NCBI GenBank assembly: GCA_037576195.1
Contig: CM075102.1
Span: forward strand, 2,914,001 to 2,978,000
Direction of reading: 5' to 3'
Length of the DNA stretch: 64,000 bases
Source: Phytoseiulus persimilis
Lineage: Eukaryota; Arthropoda; Arachnida; Mesostigmata; Phytoseiidae
The position numbers were made by a program, and so were the translations under genes. Position 1 is the first letter of the stretch; each line of letters starts with the position of its first letter. Under the pieces are notes generated by a model that had not been told where the DNA came from, did no database searches, and was given only the letters and a program-made list of their open reading frames with translations. Of the stretch, positions 20,661 through 32,045 are shown one piece after another.

Positions 20661-21692
20661 CTAATTTACGGCTGGCGCCACATCTATCTCATAGAGTAGC
20701 TGGATGGGTCTTTTAAGGAATTTCCCCATAGGTAGTCGTACGATCACGGTTCTGACGCGTCCGTCAGAGCCTCCCTCCCCGCGGCAAACAGAATGCACGC
20801 GAGCCATGGGCCAATACGCTCGCGATGCCGCTGGGTCATCTAGGAGAACTATGTCGCCCTCTTTCAATGATCTACTTTCTACCGGCAGCCTTGCTAAATT
20901 GGACTTCAGCTGAACCAAGTACTCTTTCCGATATCTTGCCCAAAACGCGTTCATGATGTTTTGCTGATATTTCCATCTTTCCGACAAGATGATCGGTGTG
21001 ACTAACTCCGACGTGTTTATCACGTTCGCTAGATCTGGCAGCGCTGGCTGCACTTGATTCCCGTGTAACAAATCTGACGGTCTCAACAGGAGAAGCTCAT
21101 CGGGATCCGTGCTGACGCACGTTAATGGCCTGTCGTTCACTATCTTCTCGATATCCGTGAGGATCGTTTCTAGCTCCCTAAACAACCCTTTCCGTGAAAC
21201 CATTCCTCCACGGCGCCCTCTCCGTCGAGTGAAACCAACTGAGTGAATTTTTTGCTAGAAAACTCTGCGTTTCCGCCGCTCTCGACAAATCGAACATGGC
21301 TTTCACTTCCTTCGCCGCCCGTCGGAACGCAGCGGCGTTGTCCGAATGAAAAGCTTTACCCGTAGGATTCCTGTTGTAGAACCGCCGCATGGCCATCAAG
21401 AATTCATACGTGGATAAATTCTCGACCAGTTCTATCCTCACTGCGCGCGCTACTGGACATACGAAAATCATTGCGTACGCCGGAACCTTTCTCCCCGCCG
21501 AATTCCTGACCGTGATTGGTCCCGCCGCGTCAACACCTGTCGTGTGAAACGCTGGCGCAGTGGTCACTCTGAACCCGGGCAAGTCCGGCATCTCTTCGGC
21601 CGCTGGTCGCGCCTTAAAACGATTACATGTGCGACACGCCAACAGCGCCTTGCTAGCGTTATCCGCCTCGTCAAGCGGTGCGTCCCAATCTA
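20661..21692 (-). pseudogene. BEL pol: integrase core and DUF5641-like C-terminus
   Basis: The stretch 21642-21178 opens with CRTCNRFKARP, then GVDAAGPI (first Asp), AFHSDNAAAFRR (second Asp) and WFHSTERAPWRNGF near the Glu region. A frameshift near 21190 leads to LTDIEKIVNDRPLT, LRPSDLLHGNQ, RWKYQQNIMNAFWARY, GDIVLLDD and WPMARV. That is the C-terminal domain typical of Pao polyproteins. The zinc-binding N-terminus of integrase is mostly missing because of the upstream deletion. Confidence 0.88.
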
Positions 21693-23143
21693 CTTTTTTT
21701 CTGCCAGTACTTCTGGAGCAGCCTCTTGAATCCTAGCATTATCGGCGCGACAAGATCAATTGGATCGGAAACTTGACTAGCGCCCTTTAGCAAAGCTCTC
21801 TTCGATGGAGAACCCGCCTTGAAAAACTCGATCGTCTTAGTCGCGTCAATAAGCAGCGAATCCGCTTTTTGATTCCATCGGACGCCCAGAAATTTGAAAT
21901 TCTCGTCTTGGAAAGTGACGGTCGCTTCCGGATATTTTGTCGCGATGAATTCCCCGAGTTCCGCCGAATTCGTTGACCACTTCTTGAGAGGAAAACAGCC
22001 CGCCGCGAACGACTCATTCAGAACTTCAACCACTTCTTGCCCCTGTTGGACATTTTCCGCGCCTGCCAACAAATCGTCGACGTAGAAATATTTCTTAACG
22101 AATTCCAGAAGTGTTCGATGCTCCGGTCTCCGCGCGATCTCGTGCTCTAGATGCAATCTGATCCCCGCGCAGTGTTGAAATGGTGCCGAGATCAAGCCGA
22201 ATGACAAACGACACGATCGCATTTCTCGAAACTTGGCTCTCGGATTCTTGCTGATTCCTAACGGCCACAGAAACCTCAAAAACTTCCTATGTTCCGGCGT
22301 GATTTTGAATTGTAGATACGCCCTTTCTATATCTGCCGTTATGACTATTGGTAACTGACGAAACTGTAATACCACCGCAATCAACTCACTAATGAGATTT
22401 TCACCCTGGAACAAAACATCATTCAGGCCTGCCGCATTTCATGACCGCGCACTGGCGTCGTTCACTACTCTGACTTTCATCTTCGAAGTGGCTGTCGCCT
22501 GCTTCTTGATTACTGCTAGTAATGGCAAATAATGAGACTGCTCTCCGGGCCTTGGAGGATCCGAGCCTTGGAGGAACTCCTGCTCGAGCAGATCTTGCAT
22601 TTCTGCATCCACCGCTTCGAGAAACTGTGGGTTCTTTCTTGATTGAGCGAGGAAACTCCTCAGACGCCGCTCCGTGAGATCCCGATTGTCTCCCAAGGTA
22701 TGAATGTTTGGCTTTAACGGCAGCTGAATGCCGTACCGCCCGTCTGGGTCTGTCGTCGTCGTTGATTCAAAGAACCGCCTAATCTCCTCATCCGGTGCTT
22801 CGTCGTTCTCTTTGAAGTATGGCTCGATACCCATGACTTCCGTGTCCCAGAGAGACGAAATGTCCTCCGGTTCATATTTCGCGCGTACCGCAACCGCCAA
22901 TGAAACTGCTGTTTCACTTCGAGATTCCTTCCTACCAGACCAAGCTTCCCTCTTTTGCCTAATAACCGACAATGAAGGCCTGACCGACAATTTGCCTGAG
23001 ACTCTTGGTGTTGCCCGGTTCCACACAGGAAGTACCCGAACAGCGTCTCGAACGCCACGAAACCCCCGACTTTCTTTATGGACTGCCCCACAATAGGATA
23101 CAAGTAATCCACCCCGATGAGGATGTTGATCTCGCTCGACCAT
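21671..23143 (-). pseudogene. BEL pol: reverse transcriptase
   Basis: The same minus frame reads through 23143-21671 with one TGA at 22441-22439. It shows MKVRVVNDASARS, ITADIERAYLQFKITP, FGLISAPFQHCAG, YVDDLLAGAENVQQ and FLGVRWNQK. YVDD is intact. Around 23140-23020 the linker is frameshifted (VDYLYPIVGQSIKK is in another frame). At about 21690 the frame shifts into VDWDAPLDE and joins almost directly to CRTC of integrase. The whole RNase H region is therefore deleted. Confidence 0.9.
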
Positions 23144-24946
23144 TGTCCTTCGTTCTGTCAGCTATTGGGCCCAGGTTCCCTACACACCCTGCCTCCGGCA
23201 AACAGCCTTCACCCACATTCGGCAGCGCAGTAGCGTGTATGACCAAATGTTTATTCGAGAATCGATTCTTTAACGTGATCTCAACAATCCTTCCCTTGCA
23301 TTTTTTTGGCTCTGCTTGGCCAGCCGCCTGTAGAAAGAAACTATCCGTGCCCATCGCCTTCGCTTTGATAGCGTCCGCGAACCGATTCGAAATAAGAGTC
23401 TTCTGCGACCCTGTGTCCAGCACGATCCGCTCGACTGCCTCACAGTGGTCGCTTACCATCTCCACGTACCCCGTGGGGAGCCGCCTTTCCGCAACATTCG
23501 TTAAACCTATGGAATTCACGCTAGCACGCCCCGTCGTTTGAGTCACCACCGGTGACGACGCCGCGACCTCTGCGTTCGACTTTACGCACAGCAACTCGTG
23601 ATGTCTACCCTTACATCTCGCACAAGGCTTGGCCTTGCACTTGTCAACCCGGTGATTACGGTTCAGGCATTTGTAACAGGCATTCTTCGTCGTTGCACAC
23701 TTCCTCCGCTCCTCCTGAGACATCGGCTTCCTACACTTATTACTAGGATGCTGCTCAGAACAAAAAATACACGCCTGATCTGTGGATAGGTTAGTGGCAT
23801 GCACTGCGAACGAGTGTTGGCTACTTACAGCCCCGGTTGCACCGGCAACACTTAACCTATTATTCTCTGCTCGCCGGAAAGAGTTGCTGCTTGAGGCGCC
23901 GCCAAACCGATTTCCCTTCATATTCTTTGAAGGACTTGCCGCCTCCAGTATGCCTCTCGACGATAGCTTCAGCCGTTCGACCTGTTTTTTCTCTTCAGAC
24001 AAAAAAGCGACCAACGCCTCAAGCCTCGACTCTCTTTCCTCCTCTGGCTGTGCTCTATATGCTCTATCAAAATCCCTCCGCAGATCATACGTTAGCGATT
24101 GCATAATCAAAGTAGAAGCGAAAGCTGACATACCCTCGTAGCTGTTTCCCAACAAGACTAACGAATCGATGTTCTGTGCGAGGTCCTCGACGAAGTCTAC
24201 AAACTTGCGGTTGACCATCGCTTCCCGCCTGAAGCTCCAGCCGCATAGGCTTATGACTGTGTTGACATGTTGCTCCTCAGCCAGGACGATGTCATCAAAT
24301 CTGTCGTAGAGAGAGTTCCTCGCGTCTTCGTAATTCTCCGCCGTGATATCACGGCCTCCTAGGCACCTCGCTGCTCTGCCCGACAACGTCTTCAGCATGA
24401 GTTCAAATTCTTCCAGCGAGTCCATCGCCGATGAGTCCACGTGCAGTACAAACGCGTTTTTCCATCTCCGGAACCTCGTGGGATCACCGTCGAATTTCGG
24501 TATCCTCTCCAAGATGTCCTTCCATGAGCTTCTTGGCCCTGATGTCCACGCTCCAATGTCGAGTGGAATCGTGAATCTCTTTCCATGACGCTATCATGCT
24601 GGACGGAATCGGATTCTCGCCGGGACCCCGCGCTGTCGGAAGTCCCTGGCTCCAAGCTCCTGATGAATGCCCCGATTTCGAACTTCGCATCGGCGATTCT
24701 CAGCTCGTAATCCATTGCCTTCGCGGCTTCCGCCTCCTGCACGTCATCCGTGAACCACTTCGAGTCCACAACACGCTGCGTCGCTTTGGCCAGCCGCTTT
24801 TCCTGTTCGCTAAGCAGATTGGCTGCTTCCTTGGCATTTGCCACTGCTTTTTCACAAGGTTCCTGTTCGATCACGTTCTTTGTTCGCGTAATCGACCGGG
24901 TAACTAGGGCTCTAGCCAACGAAAGTTCCCGCTTCAGGCCATCCAT
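23076..24946 (-). pseudogene. BEL gag and aspartic protease
   Basis: The N-terminal frame starts at ATG 24946 (MDGLKRELSLARALVTRSI). After a frameshift near 24540 gag continues with IPKFDGDPTRFRRWKN (24512 downward). Cysteine knuckles follow (CIFCSEQHPSNKC, CYKCLNRNHRVDKC, CARCKGRHHELLC). The retropepsin motif IVLDTGSQKTLIS lies near 23440-23400. This is the standard order for BEL/Pao. The frame ends by frameshift near 23076, where it should run into pol. Confidence 0.9.
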
Positions 24947-25118
24947 ATTTCAACCTACGGTCTCTCGTCCCGACAGCTCGACATCTGCTTTGTCTTCAAT
25001 TGGGATCCTGCCACGATATTTCTTCAAACGTCACTCGGAAATTTCTCCTTCAAGGGTGACCTTGTCCGACCTTGCTCGAGTGCTGGCTCTTGCGTGGATT
25101 TTTTCTCCCTGTGCACCC

Positions 25119-25367
25119 TGGGAGCGACTTGACCATTTTTATTTGCATTCAAATATTGATTAGCCGTACTGCTGGCAGGCCTTTCACCTAGATACATAGA
25201 TGCAGGTAGCGCCCTGGCGCTACACTCTAGGAATTCTAGGCGAAATGAGGCGATTCTGTGTTTCCAACCGGTGCGCTTTGGGCGCCCTGCGGTGGCCTAC
25301 GGCCGAACCACAGGAATCGCTTCCACGAACGTGTCGAGACCCGGGGGTCCGACCACCTTTCGTGACA
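25119..25367 (-). repeat. 5' LTR of the BEL/Pao element (249 bp, truncated)
   Basis: It matches 19250-19498 along its full length with a few substitutions. It lacks the 208-bp distal part seen in the 3' LTR. No convincing tRNA primer site was found just inside, consistent with a deletion that removed the LTR end and primer site. Confidence 0.85.
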
Positions 25368-25372
25368 AAAGT
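25368..25372. repeat. 5-bp target site duplication (right), BEL/Pao
   Basis: AAAGT matches 19037-19041. Sequence from here on continues the duplicated segment (partner from about 50745). Confidence 0.88.
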
Positions 25373-25555
25373 GATCCGTTCGGCTATGCGTTCTTCATTG
25401 CGGAAACTCCTCATACTGTTATTCAAAGAATAATTTCGCTCTTCAAGGAACGATACGAATAAGCGGAGCCTTGTACCGAAGAACCGGAACGTGTCCTATG
25501 GACAAAATCGGGGAATTCGACTTTTGATCCGAATGGCGGATGACCCGGTTATCCG

Positions 25556-25927
25556 GTGTTAGCATCAGGAGGAGTCTACTGTAGTCTATTGAGCTATAGA
25601 GGTGAGGGAGTCGTCGTCCCTCAAGTTCCTGCTCCGTCAAACACGGGCGCGGAACAATCGAGAGTCCAAGCACGGGTAGCGGGTCACCGCGAAAGAAGGC
25701 AAGCTGAATTATTGGAGACGCGTGCAGAGCTTAGCATGACAGCTCACGACAGTCGATTCGCCATCGAAGCTCTGGGAGCTCAATTTAAGAATCCGCTACC
25801 TCATTTCGGTGATGGAGAAAGAAGACGGCATCCGTCTCGCCATTGGATGCCTGCATCAATTCTTCACAGAGACGCCACAAGGATTGGTACTGATTGTAAT
25901 CACGATACAGTCGCATCACATGGGTAA
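25556..25927 (+). other. Open frame with the PSNTGA/MTAH motif, second type
   Basis: The frame contains PAPSNTGAEQ, HRERRQAELLE and AELSMTAHDS, parallel to 11913-12281. No ATG supports its left end. The duplicate at 50932-51234 stops earlier. Function unknown. Confidence 0.35.
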
Positions 25928-26288
25928 AATCCTTCCCTCTTCTTGCGCAGTGTACCACCCTGGACTTTCGAATCCACGCACGGCGCCGGCGCGCTCTCGC
26001 AATCTTAACTCGCCCTGAACAGAGTGAGATGCCCTCAAGACCGCGAAGAGGCTGGCGATCCTCTACCAGATTATCGGGAGTAGAGGAGAGGGTCGACCAC
26101 TGTTCACGCGTTGTGCTTGAAAAAACTGTCGAGATCTGGCGGTCGAAAGATGACCTCCGCGATACCACTGCAGGCTTATCAGTCCCATTCGCAGAGTATT
26201 GGAATGAGCCATGACCAAGTCCAAGGCATCCCATGAAGATGCTGATCATGCGAGTGATAGTCACACATGTTTCAGCGAGGCAGCTCAT
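25785..26288 (-). other. Minus-strand open frame, 167 codons, unassigned
   Basis: The frame includes GKDFTHVMRLYRDYNQYQ and LWRLCEELMQASNGE. In copy 2 the matching frame (51281-51604) is broken just after DFTHVMRL and shifted upstream. This suggests no constraint. A diverged relative of its left part occurs at 32469-32780. Confidence 0.3.
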
Positions 26289-26400
26289 GGCCTATTACAA
26301 ATACTGTGGGAGGAAGCCAATTATAAATTGATGCTCACACTGAGAGTAAGTTCCCACGTAGATCTGCCAGCCACTAGCTTCCTGTCTTGCTCGTCGTATG
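26080..26400 (+). repeat. Dispersed repeat, also at 32469-32780, 51470-51760 and 58125-58200
   Basis: All four share a core around CACTGCAGGCT-ATC and AATGAGCCATGACCAAG-CC. The 32469 copy is much more diverged than the 51470 duplicate, so the repeat is older than the segmental duplication. No coding potential was assigned. Confidence 0.6.
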
Positions 26401-27354
26401 CTTCCAGTCCAATTTCCCTGTGAAGTCTCCTGGACTATGACTTCGACTCGGACACCACGGTCTCGCTTTCCGAGAGTAGCCCGAGCCCGCATGGGCTGAC
26501 AACAGGGGGACATTGTGCTAGACTGATCAGTTTGCTCGATTGGCCATGGAATCTGAGAGAAGTCCATTGTGCCGTGGCTGATATATTCTCTTAAGCTCTC
26601 AAACCCATCATATGATCTTGTAGACGGCATGAGAGTTGTCATCCTTCCGCTGCATTGTCCGTTCGATTCTATTTGCCTATTCTTCCCCGATGAGCACGCC
26701 TGCTGCTTAGCTGGAATGCTTCAGAAAATCAAAGTCCAGCAGTATGTGGGACGGTAAACCGCCGATCCCTTCCAGACGGAGATCTCTGTATTGAGGCGTG
26801 TGAGTTCATGAATCCAACCAACCCAGATTCAACCTGTCGATGTTCCAGGATATGCAAAAAGCATTGGTCTGACGCTTCTCCGGTCAGGTTGGATACATCG
26901 ATTAGTCGGCATCACTTAAAGCCGAGATTAGCGTTATCTGGGCTCAGGAGAAGGAGTTCGCGGATTTTCTTGCGGCCGCCATCTGTCCAGTCTTGTCGAC
27001 TACTGTGACAGAACAAATTCTCCGGAAGACTCCATTCTATGCGGGCCTCTATTCCACTATCGTGCTTGATATGCTGCCGCACGTCAGCCGCGCAATACCG
27101 GCTGTCAGCTCATCGAGCGCCCCGCTAATGCAGCGGGCTCGTCCTTCATCTTCGGCTGGCATCTCTCACCGCCCGCTCACGGAGGGCGTGAACGAATGCA
27201 TCCATCCCCCTGGACAGACCATAAACATTGGGGGTATTTTTCTTCTAGGTGGCTTGAAGTGTAAGCAAGCTTTTCCCCAGCACGCCGATTCGGCGCGCTA
27301 TTAAGAATGTTGAAGAGAGACGCTCGGGACGGGATCGGAAGTGGACATAATTTC

Positions 27355-27960
27355 GCGGAGTCCTGAATCCACATCGGACCTGCCAGTCCAATGGCTGATT
27401 CTCCGGACTGGCTAGTCCGATGAATCATTCGACGGACTGGCCAGTCCGATAAATACTTTTCCCTGTTCCGATGGTCCGGAAAGTGATATCCCGTTGGGAG
27501 AGATCCTGCTGGGGGATTTTACATCGATTCAGCCTCGGTTCTGCTGATCCGGACTCCCTCCATTAAAACATTTAGCACCGAACCACCTGCCCAGTCCGGG
27601 AAATCATCCGCCCTAGACCGATGATTCGGACCGATTCAGCCCCGATCAGCTGAATCGGTGTGAAATCACCCAGCAGGATCTCTCCCAACGGGATATCACT
27701 TCCCAGACCATCGAACCAGGGCAAATGATTCATCGGTCTGGGGCGGATGACTCTGTGGACTGGGACCCGATCCGATGGGCAGTGCGGTGCTGAATGTTTC
27801 AAATGAGGATGTCCGGATTAACGGAATCGGGGCTGAATCAGCGTGAAATCTCTCAGCAGGGTCTTTCTTTACCGAAAACCACTTTCCGGACCATCGGACC
27901 AGGGAAGATGATCCATTGGACTGGCTGGTCCGATGCGGACTCTGTTTGTTTGTTTGTCCT
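27355..27960 (+). repeat. Foldback region with long inverted repeats
   Basis: 27481-27520 and 27662-27702 are near-perfect inverted arms (about 37 of 40 paired). Weaker pairing extends outward to roughly 27420 and 27760. Palindromes of the type GGACTGGCCAGTCC recur at 27363-27455 and again near 27895-27935. It could be a foldback or MITE-like element, or a hairpin source. No ORF of note. The duplicate is at 52740-53340. Confidence 0.8.
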
Positions 27961-28094
27961 CAATGAACTCTTCCGGGATTGAGCGGACCGACGCGGAACC
28001 AACGGAATGTTTTACGGCGGCTATCAGGGAAGGACATAGTCCAACCACCCCCTCCCTCGCCATTCACCCAAACTGCGACGCTTTCATACTTTCA

Positions 28095-28337
28095 CCGGTG
28101 TCCTCCCGTTTCCCCGACAAGAAACCCTCTCCTGATTCTGACACCCTCCGAGTGTATGAGGCTTCTACGTAGGGCGCGGAGTCCGGGTGAGCGGACTCCA
28201 AGGGAAGCGAGTCATGTTGAGGCATTCGCCCTGCGCTATGTGATGGCTTTGCAAAGAGAAATACAGTCGCGTGTCCCGCGAACCCGCAATCCGGGATAAA
28301 TAATTTCAGATTCGCCCAATATCACAATAAGTTACGT
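28095..28337 (+). repeat. Repeat R, copy 1 (others 35716, 53485, 61261)
   Basis: The four copies share GTGTCCTCCCGTTT and GCGCGGAGTCCG and end in CACAATAA-TTAC, each followed by the hAT-1 left terminus. A reverse-oriented partial copy lies at 40440-40525. Because hAT-1 follows at the same point, repeat R plus hAT-1 was copied as one block. Confidence 0.75.
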
Positions 28338-28384
28338 CAGGGCTGGGCAACTTGGTGCGGCCCGAGGGCCGCATTTCGGAGGAC
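28338..28384 (+). mobile_element. hAT-1 left terminus, cut by a second hAT
   Basis: CAGGGCTGGGCAACTTGG followed by GCGGCCCGAGGGCCGC matches the hAT-1 end. It stops after about 47 bp, where CAGTGGCGTATCTAGG begins. Confidence 0.75.
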
Positions 28385-31200
28385 CAGTGGCGTATCTAGG
28401 GGGGGGGGGCGAGGTTGCGGCCCGCACGGGGCGACACACCTCAGGGCGGCACCAGGGGCGGCATTTTCATTTCCAGCTCTTTTCATCTAATGGTTCCGGT
28501 TGATCGGCAGGAATATTCGAGACTCTCAGGGAACTTCTTCACGACATTTCCGGAGCTCAGCTAGTTTGGAGCCCGAGTAAGACATAAGAGAACGGTAAAC
28601 CGAGTGAGAATCATTCGGCAAACGGGAATCGGTATACTGCAAGAGAAGATTCATCGGAATAACAACGCGGACTGAGCAAATTTCATTTCACTTTTCGCGT
28701 CGGCTCATTCCACTCAGGTCACGCTTCACGTACTATCTGTGGTCGTGAAAACAAAGGGAGAGTTGAGCAAATGACAACGCATTTCGCGGAGCACTTGACG
28801 ATAAATATCGACGATCTAACAGCGTCATAAATCAGCGTGCATCCTTCCGTCCCTTTCAGTGAGATACTCCTCCTCATCACTATCCCGGACGAGAATACGC
28901 ATTCGCCAAACTCAGCTACAGCCTCCGGAATCTTCTTGACAGTTTTTCGATCATCGGCTTATTCCGCATAGAATGATGCCACTGTGCCCCAGAGATCAAC
29001 TTGTTTTTTTTTTTCTTCGGATAAGTTCTGCCACCAACCTTGACTCGCCTTTCGAACTTGGAACTCTTTGAACTCAGTTGGCAGGGAACTGCATGGGGAT
29101 TGAGAGATGAGGAGCCGTTCTCAAAGGGTGACTTCTGAGGGAGATATGAATTTCGGCAGGAGTCGCGCGCAGGGATCCTCAGGAATCAGTGGTGGCAGTG
29201 GTGCGCTGGTGCAAAATAGATGATCAGGTCTGAATTGTGACCGTCTCATTCAAAAATCACTCAGCTAGCATCAGCCGTTGAAGCTGGCTCCGCTCACTCA
29301 ACCTGCTTGTGCAGCAACTGACAGCTGGATGACAGCTGACTGCAGTCGACTGCTCCCAATAACGATTGACCATCAATGCGTATCTCCGACCCTATCTAAA
29401 GGCTTCCCTGTGTCGGTCCTCGTTTCCCGCCGACATCCAACTTCCATTCGTGTTTACCAGATTGATCTCTCATTGAGGAATGTGACTTTTTAAGACGCAT
29501 TAACAGCGGGAGGGGGGAACTTAATCCTGGGAGTAAGAGAACGATTCGACTGATCAGAAACGAGCAAAAAGGAATTTCAACAGCCCATTTTTTTTTCTCT
29601 CAGGCTGCACTTGTTCCAGGTATGAAGCGTGTCAAACCAAGCGGTGCAACTCATTGGGGAAAAAAAGAGATTGAGAAAATAGGAAGATCAAAGAAGCGAG
29701 GGATCCTTGCTGAGGTACTTCAACGGGGGAGGAATCTCAAAGGGGAATTTCGGGGCCTACCCCAGCTTGAATGTTGAAGAGCAAGAGCCCGACGTGAGAG
29801 ACGAAGACTTGGAAGACGCAGAGGTGGAATATCCCGTTAATACCGGCGAGAGTGTCGAGCCTGCGGTCGTTAGAGCTCCAGAACCGGCGTCGATTGAGCC
29901 GGTCGTGGAAATATGTCTCCAATACAGCTCTGAGGACGACCAAAGAGTTGTGGAAAATCCAAGCTCATATTATACCAGCGACGCTGGTCTCTGGCCTGAC
30001 CAAATCTCAGACTCACTCCGGCTGTCACTCATCAAACTCGGACCTGAGAAACTTCGTCACTTGGAATGCGAGTTTCCGTCAGTAAACAGACCGAAAACTT
30101 CAGCAACAAAGGGAGTTGTCCGGCACTTGAGTCGAGAATGGGTCTACCGAATATTAACGAACGGGTAGAAGGTCCTCCGATCGTGGATGGTCTACTCTCC
30201 CTCCAAGTTAGCACTATTTCGTTTTAGCTGCAAGCTTTTCAAGGAACCAGGCCCCAAGGGATCTGCGTTCAGCTCTTCGAAGGGCTTCAATAAATGGTGG
30301 AAGCTCAATCCGAAACTTGACGGTCACGAATCCAGCTCGAATGATGTTGAATCGTTCACGAGATGGAGAAACAAATCACTGGCTATATGAAAAGATGGCC
30401 GTCGAAGAGAGCCTTCCAAAAAGTTGTCGTTCAATGCTGTACGCCCAGTGGTACTCGAGATATAACGCCTCCAAGTTTGCTCTCGACCATGCGGATTTGA
30501 ATGAAATATTTTCAATTGATGTTAATAGATTCGGATCTAGGTAACGGGAAAGACTGAAAACTTCAGGCGAGGTGAACATCCGACGAGGTGGGGCACCTAA
30601 CCGGCTAGACCCTTTCGAAGGTTTTTCAAGAGACGCCCGCGCGTCTCGGTGAGAACGGTTAGGCACTGATCCAAACGAGCGCACAGCCAGCAACCCACCT
30701 CGAGTTATCATCATGTCGGAAGGAAGAACTATGGCTTGAACTGGAGTACCTTATGTGATTGGTGCTTCATTTGATTGATAACTGCATTACTTTCCGATAA
30801 ATCACATCTCCTCTTCTGGTACGCCGTTTGTTCTGAACAAGGAGATTCAAGACTAGCCTCCTCACTCTGATCATCGTGCAAGGCAGGCCGGGTCACAAAT
30901 AATGCGGGGTAACTGAAACTGAAGGGGACGGGCGGGCCAATGGCTTCACCTCTATGGAGATCGGTGGCGTCGGGGTTGCCAAACAGGCCCCTGGTTGACT
31001 TCGCGAGTTTCCTGGGAGAGCTCGGGGAGATTGTCGTGAGCCACAGAGGAGAGAACATTCTCATGAAGTGGGACTGCAGAGCAAAAGGGGCGCTTCTGGG
31101 CAACCGTCACACAGTGAGAGGGAGGGAACTGGACGTTGTCAACCGACCTAATCTTTCGGTCCGTCGATCCCCTACCTCCAGGTCCCACGACTCCTAATCG
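28385..31200 (+). mobile_element. hAT-2 element remnant (ZMYM1-like), copy 1
   Basis: Starts CAGTGGCGTATCTAGG plus a G-run, a terminus style common among hAT-type elements, inside the hAT-1 end. About 1.3 kb of leader precedes the transposase frame at 29707. No matching right terminus was found, so the end is approximate. Confidence 0.65.
29707..30400 (+). pseudogene. hAT-2 transposase N-terminus (ZMYM1/TTF-like), copy 1
   Basis: The 153-codon frame has an acidic leader (VEEQEPDVRDEDLEDAEVE), then DAGLWPDQISDSLRLSL. A TAG at 30166-30168 interrupts it, and the same frame resumes with VYSPSKLALFRFSCKLF and FSSSKGFNKWWKLNP. These are landmarks of the TTF-type zinc-finger transposases annotated as ZMYM1-like. 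Beyond 30390 the frame decays. Copy 2 retains more of the gene. Confidence 0.85.
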
Positions 31201-32045
31201 CTCAACTATCTGCTAGATCGACCACTGGAGTTGGTCATCCTCATCATGAATTCATGCTGAAATAGACTCAGCAATATCGGCGGCACCAAGAGCTGACGAA
31301 TTCGGTTGGATTCTGTGGTTGACTCGGGAAGAGGAGAGACCTGCGGAGGGAAGCACTCAGCGCAAGAACGATTTTACGGTCCTAAATGGGACTCACAGTC
31401 GTTTATGTAACTAGGGAATCCCTGTGAATTCAGCCGTGGACCACAGAGCCCTTAAATATAGCCCGTAGCACCCCTGTTGAGAAACACTGACACGGAGGAA
31501 TGTCGAATCAGAACACATCAGGGCTGATATGTCGACTCATTCCACTAGAATCGACAAATTCACTGACTAAACTTTGACTCAAGGGTGAGGAGTGAAGGGC
31601 CACCTCACTCAGGGGCTGATGCTCGGCAGGATCCCACGCAGATCTTTCTCCAGTCGCGATGGCGGTCGTCCCGCCAAGTATAGCTCGATCTGGCTCGTAA
31701 ACTTCGCCTCTAATACGCTCGAAACAGGGTATCCGATGTGAGAAGAAACCGACGAGGAATGTCGATTGGACATCTTCCTCCCCAAATTCATCCGAACGAC
31801 TTGACGAACATACCATTCCGGAATCGAAATCTTGCCCTCATTTTCCAATTCCACGTATCTACTCCCGATTCAACGTGCCTACTTGGAAATCTTGTATGTA
31901 GCGTGCAACCACTGCTACCTTTCCAGAGCCTTCACAGCTTTGAACACCGAACGCGACTTTCGTTCGTTTCCATCGTCTCCTCGGTGCCCTCTCCCCTGGA
32001 AACCGAATGCTCCGCCGCCATGTTTCTCGGAAGAATGATCTGGAC
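30400..32045. other. Decayed repeat sequence between hAT-2 and a short hAT
   Basis: Patches (30540-30730, 31030-31130, 31559-31640) match copy 2 at 55920-56110, 56520-56600 and 57065-57145. The latter encode hAT-2 parts there, so this is probably rearranged hAT-2 sequence. Minus-strand ORFs at 31508-31854 resemble no known family. Confidence 0.4.

Larger units (their letters stand above)
19042..25367 (-). mobile_element. BEL/Pao LTR retrotransposon
   Basis: The 6326-bp insertion carries a minus-strand gag-pol. It is bounded by an exact 5-bp duplication and by TG...CA ends, and is absent from the paralogous site in copy 2. Coding order in the sense direction is gag with zinc knuckles, protease, RT, integrase core and DUF5641-like tail. 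An extra 1.1 kb lies between pol and the 3' LTR and holds an antisense ORF. Confidence 0.93.
25368..30240 (+). repeat. Segmental duplication, copy 1 part B (partner about 50745-55610)
   Basis: Collinear and near-identical to copy 2 through 30240. From there to about 31640 the two copies match only in patches because of differing indels. Confidence 0.92.

Noticed and set aside
29707..30400. Host ZMYM1 gene exon
   Set aside because: It lies within a hAT-type element beginning at 28385, has stops, and is followed in copy 2 by the remaining transposase motifs.
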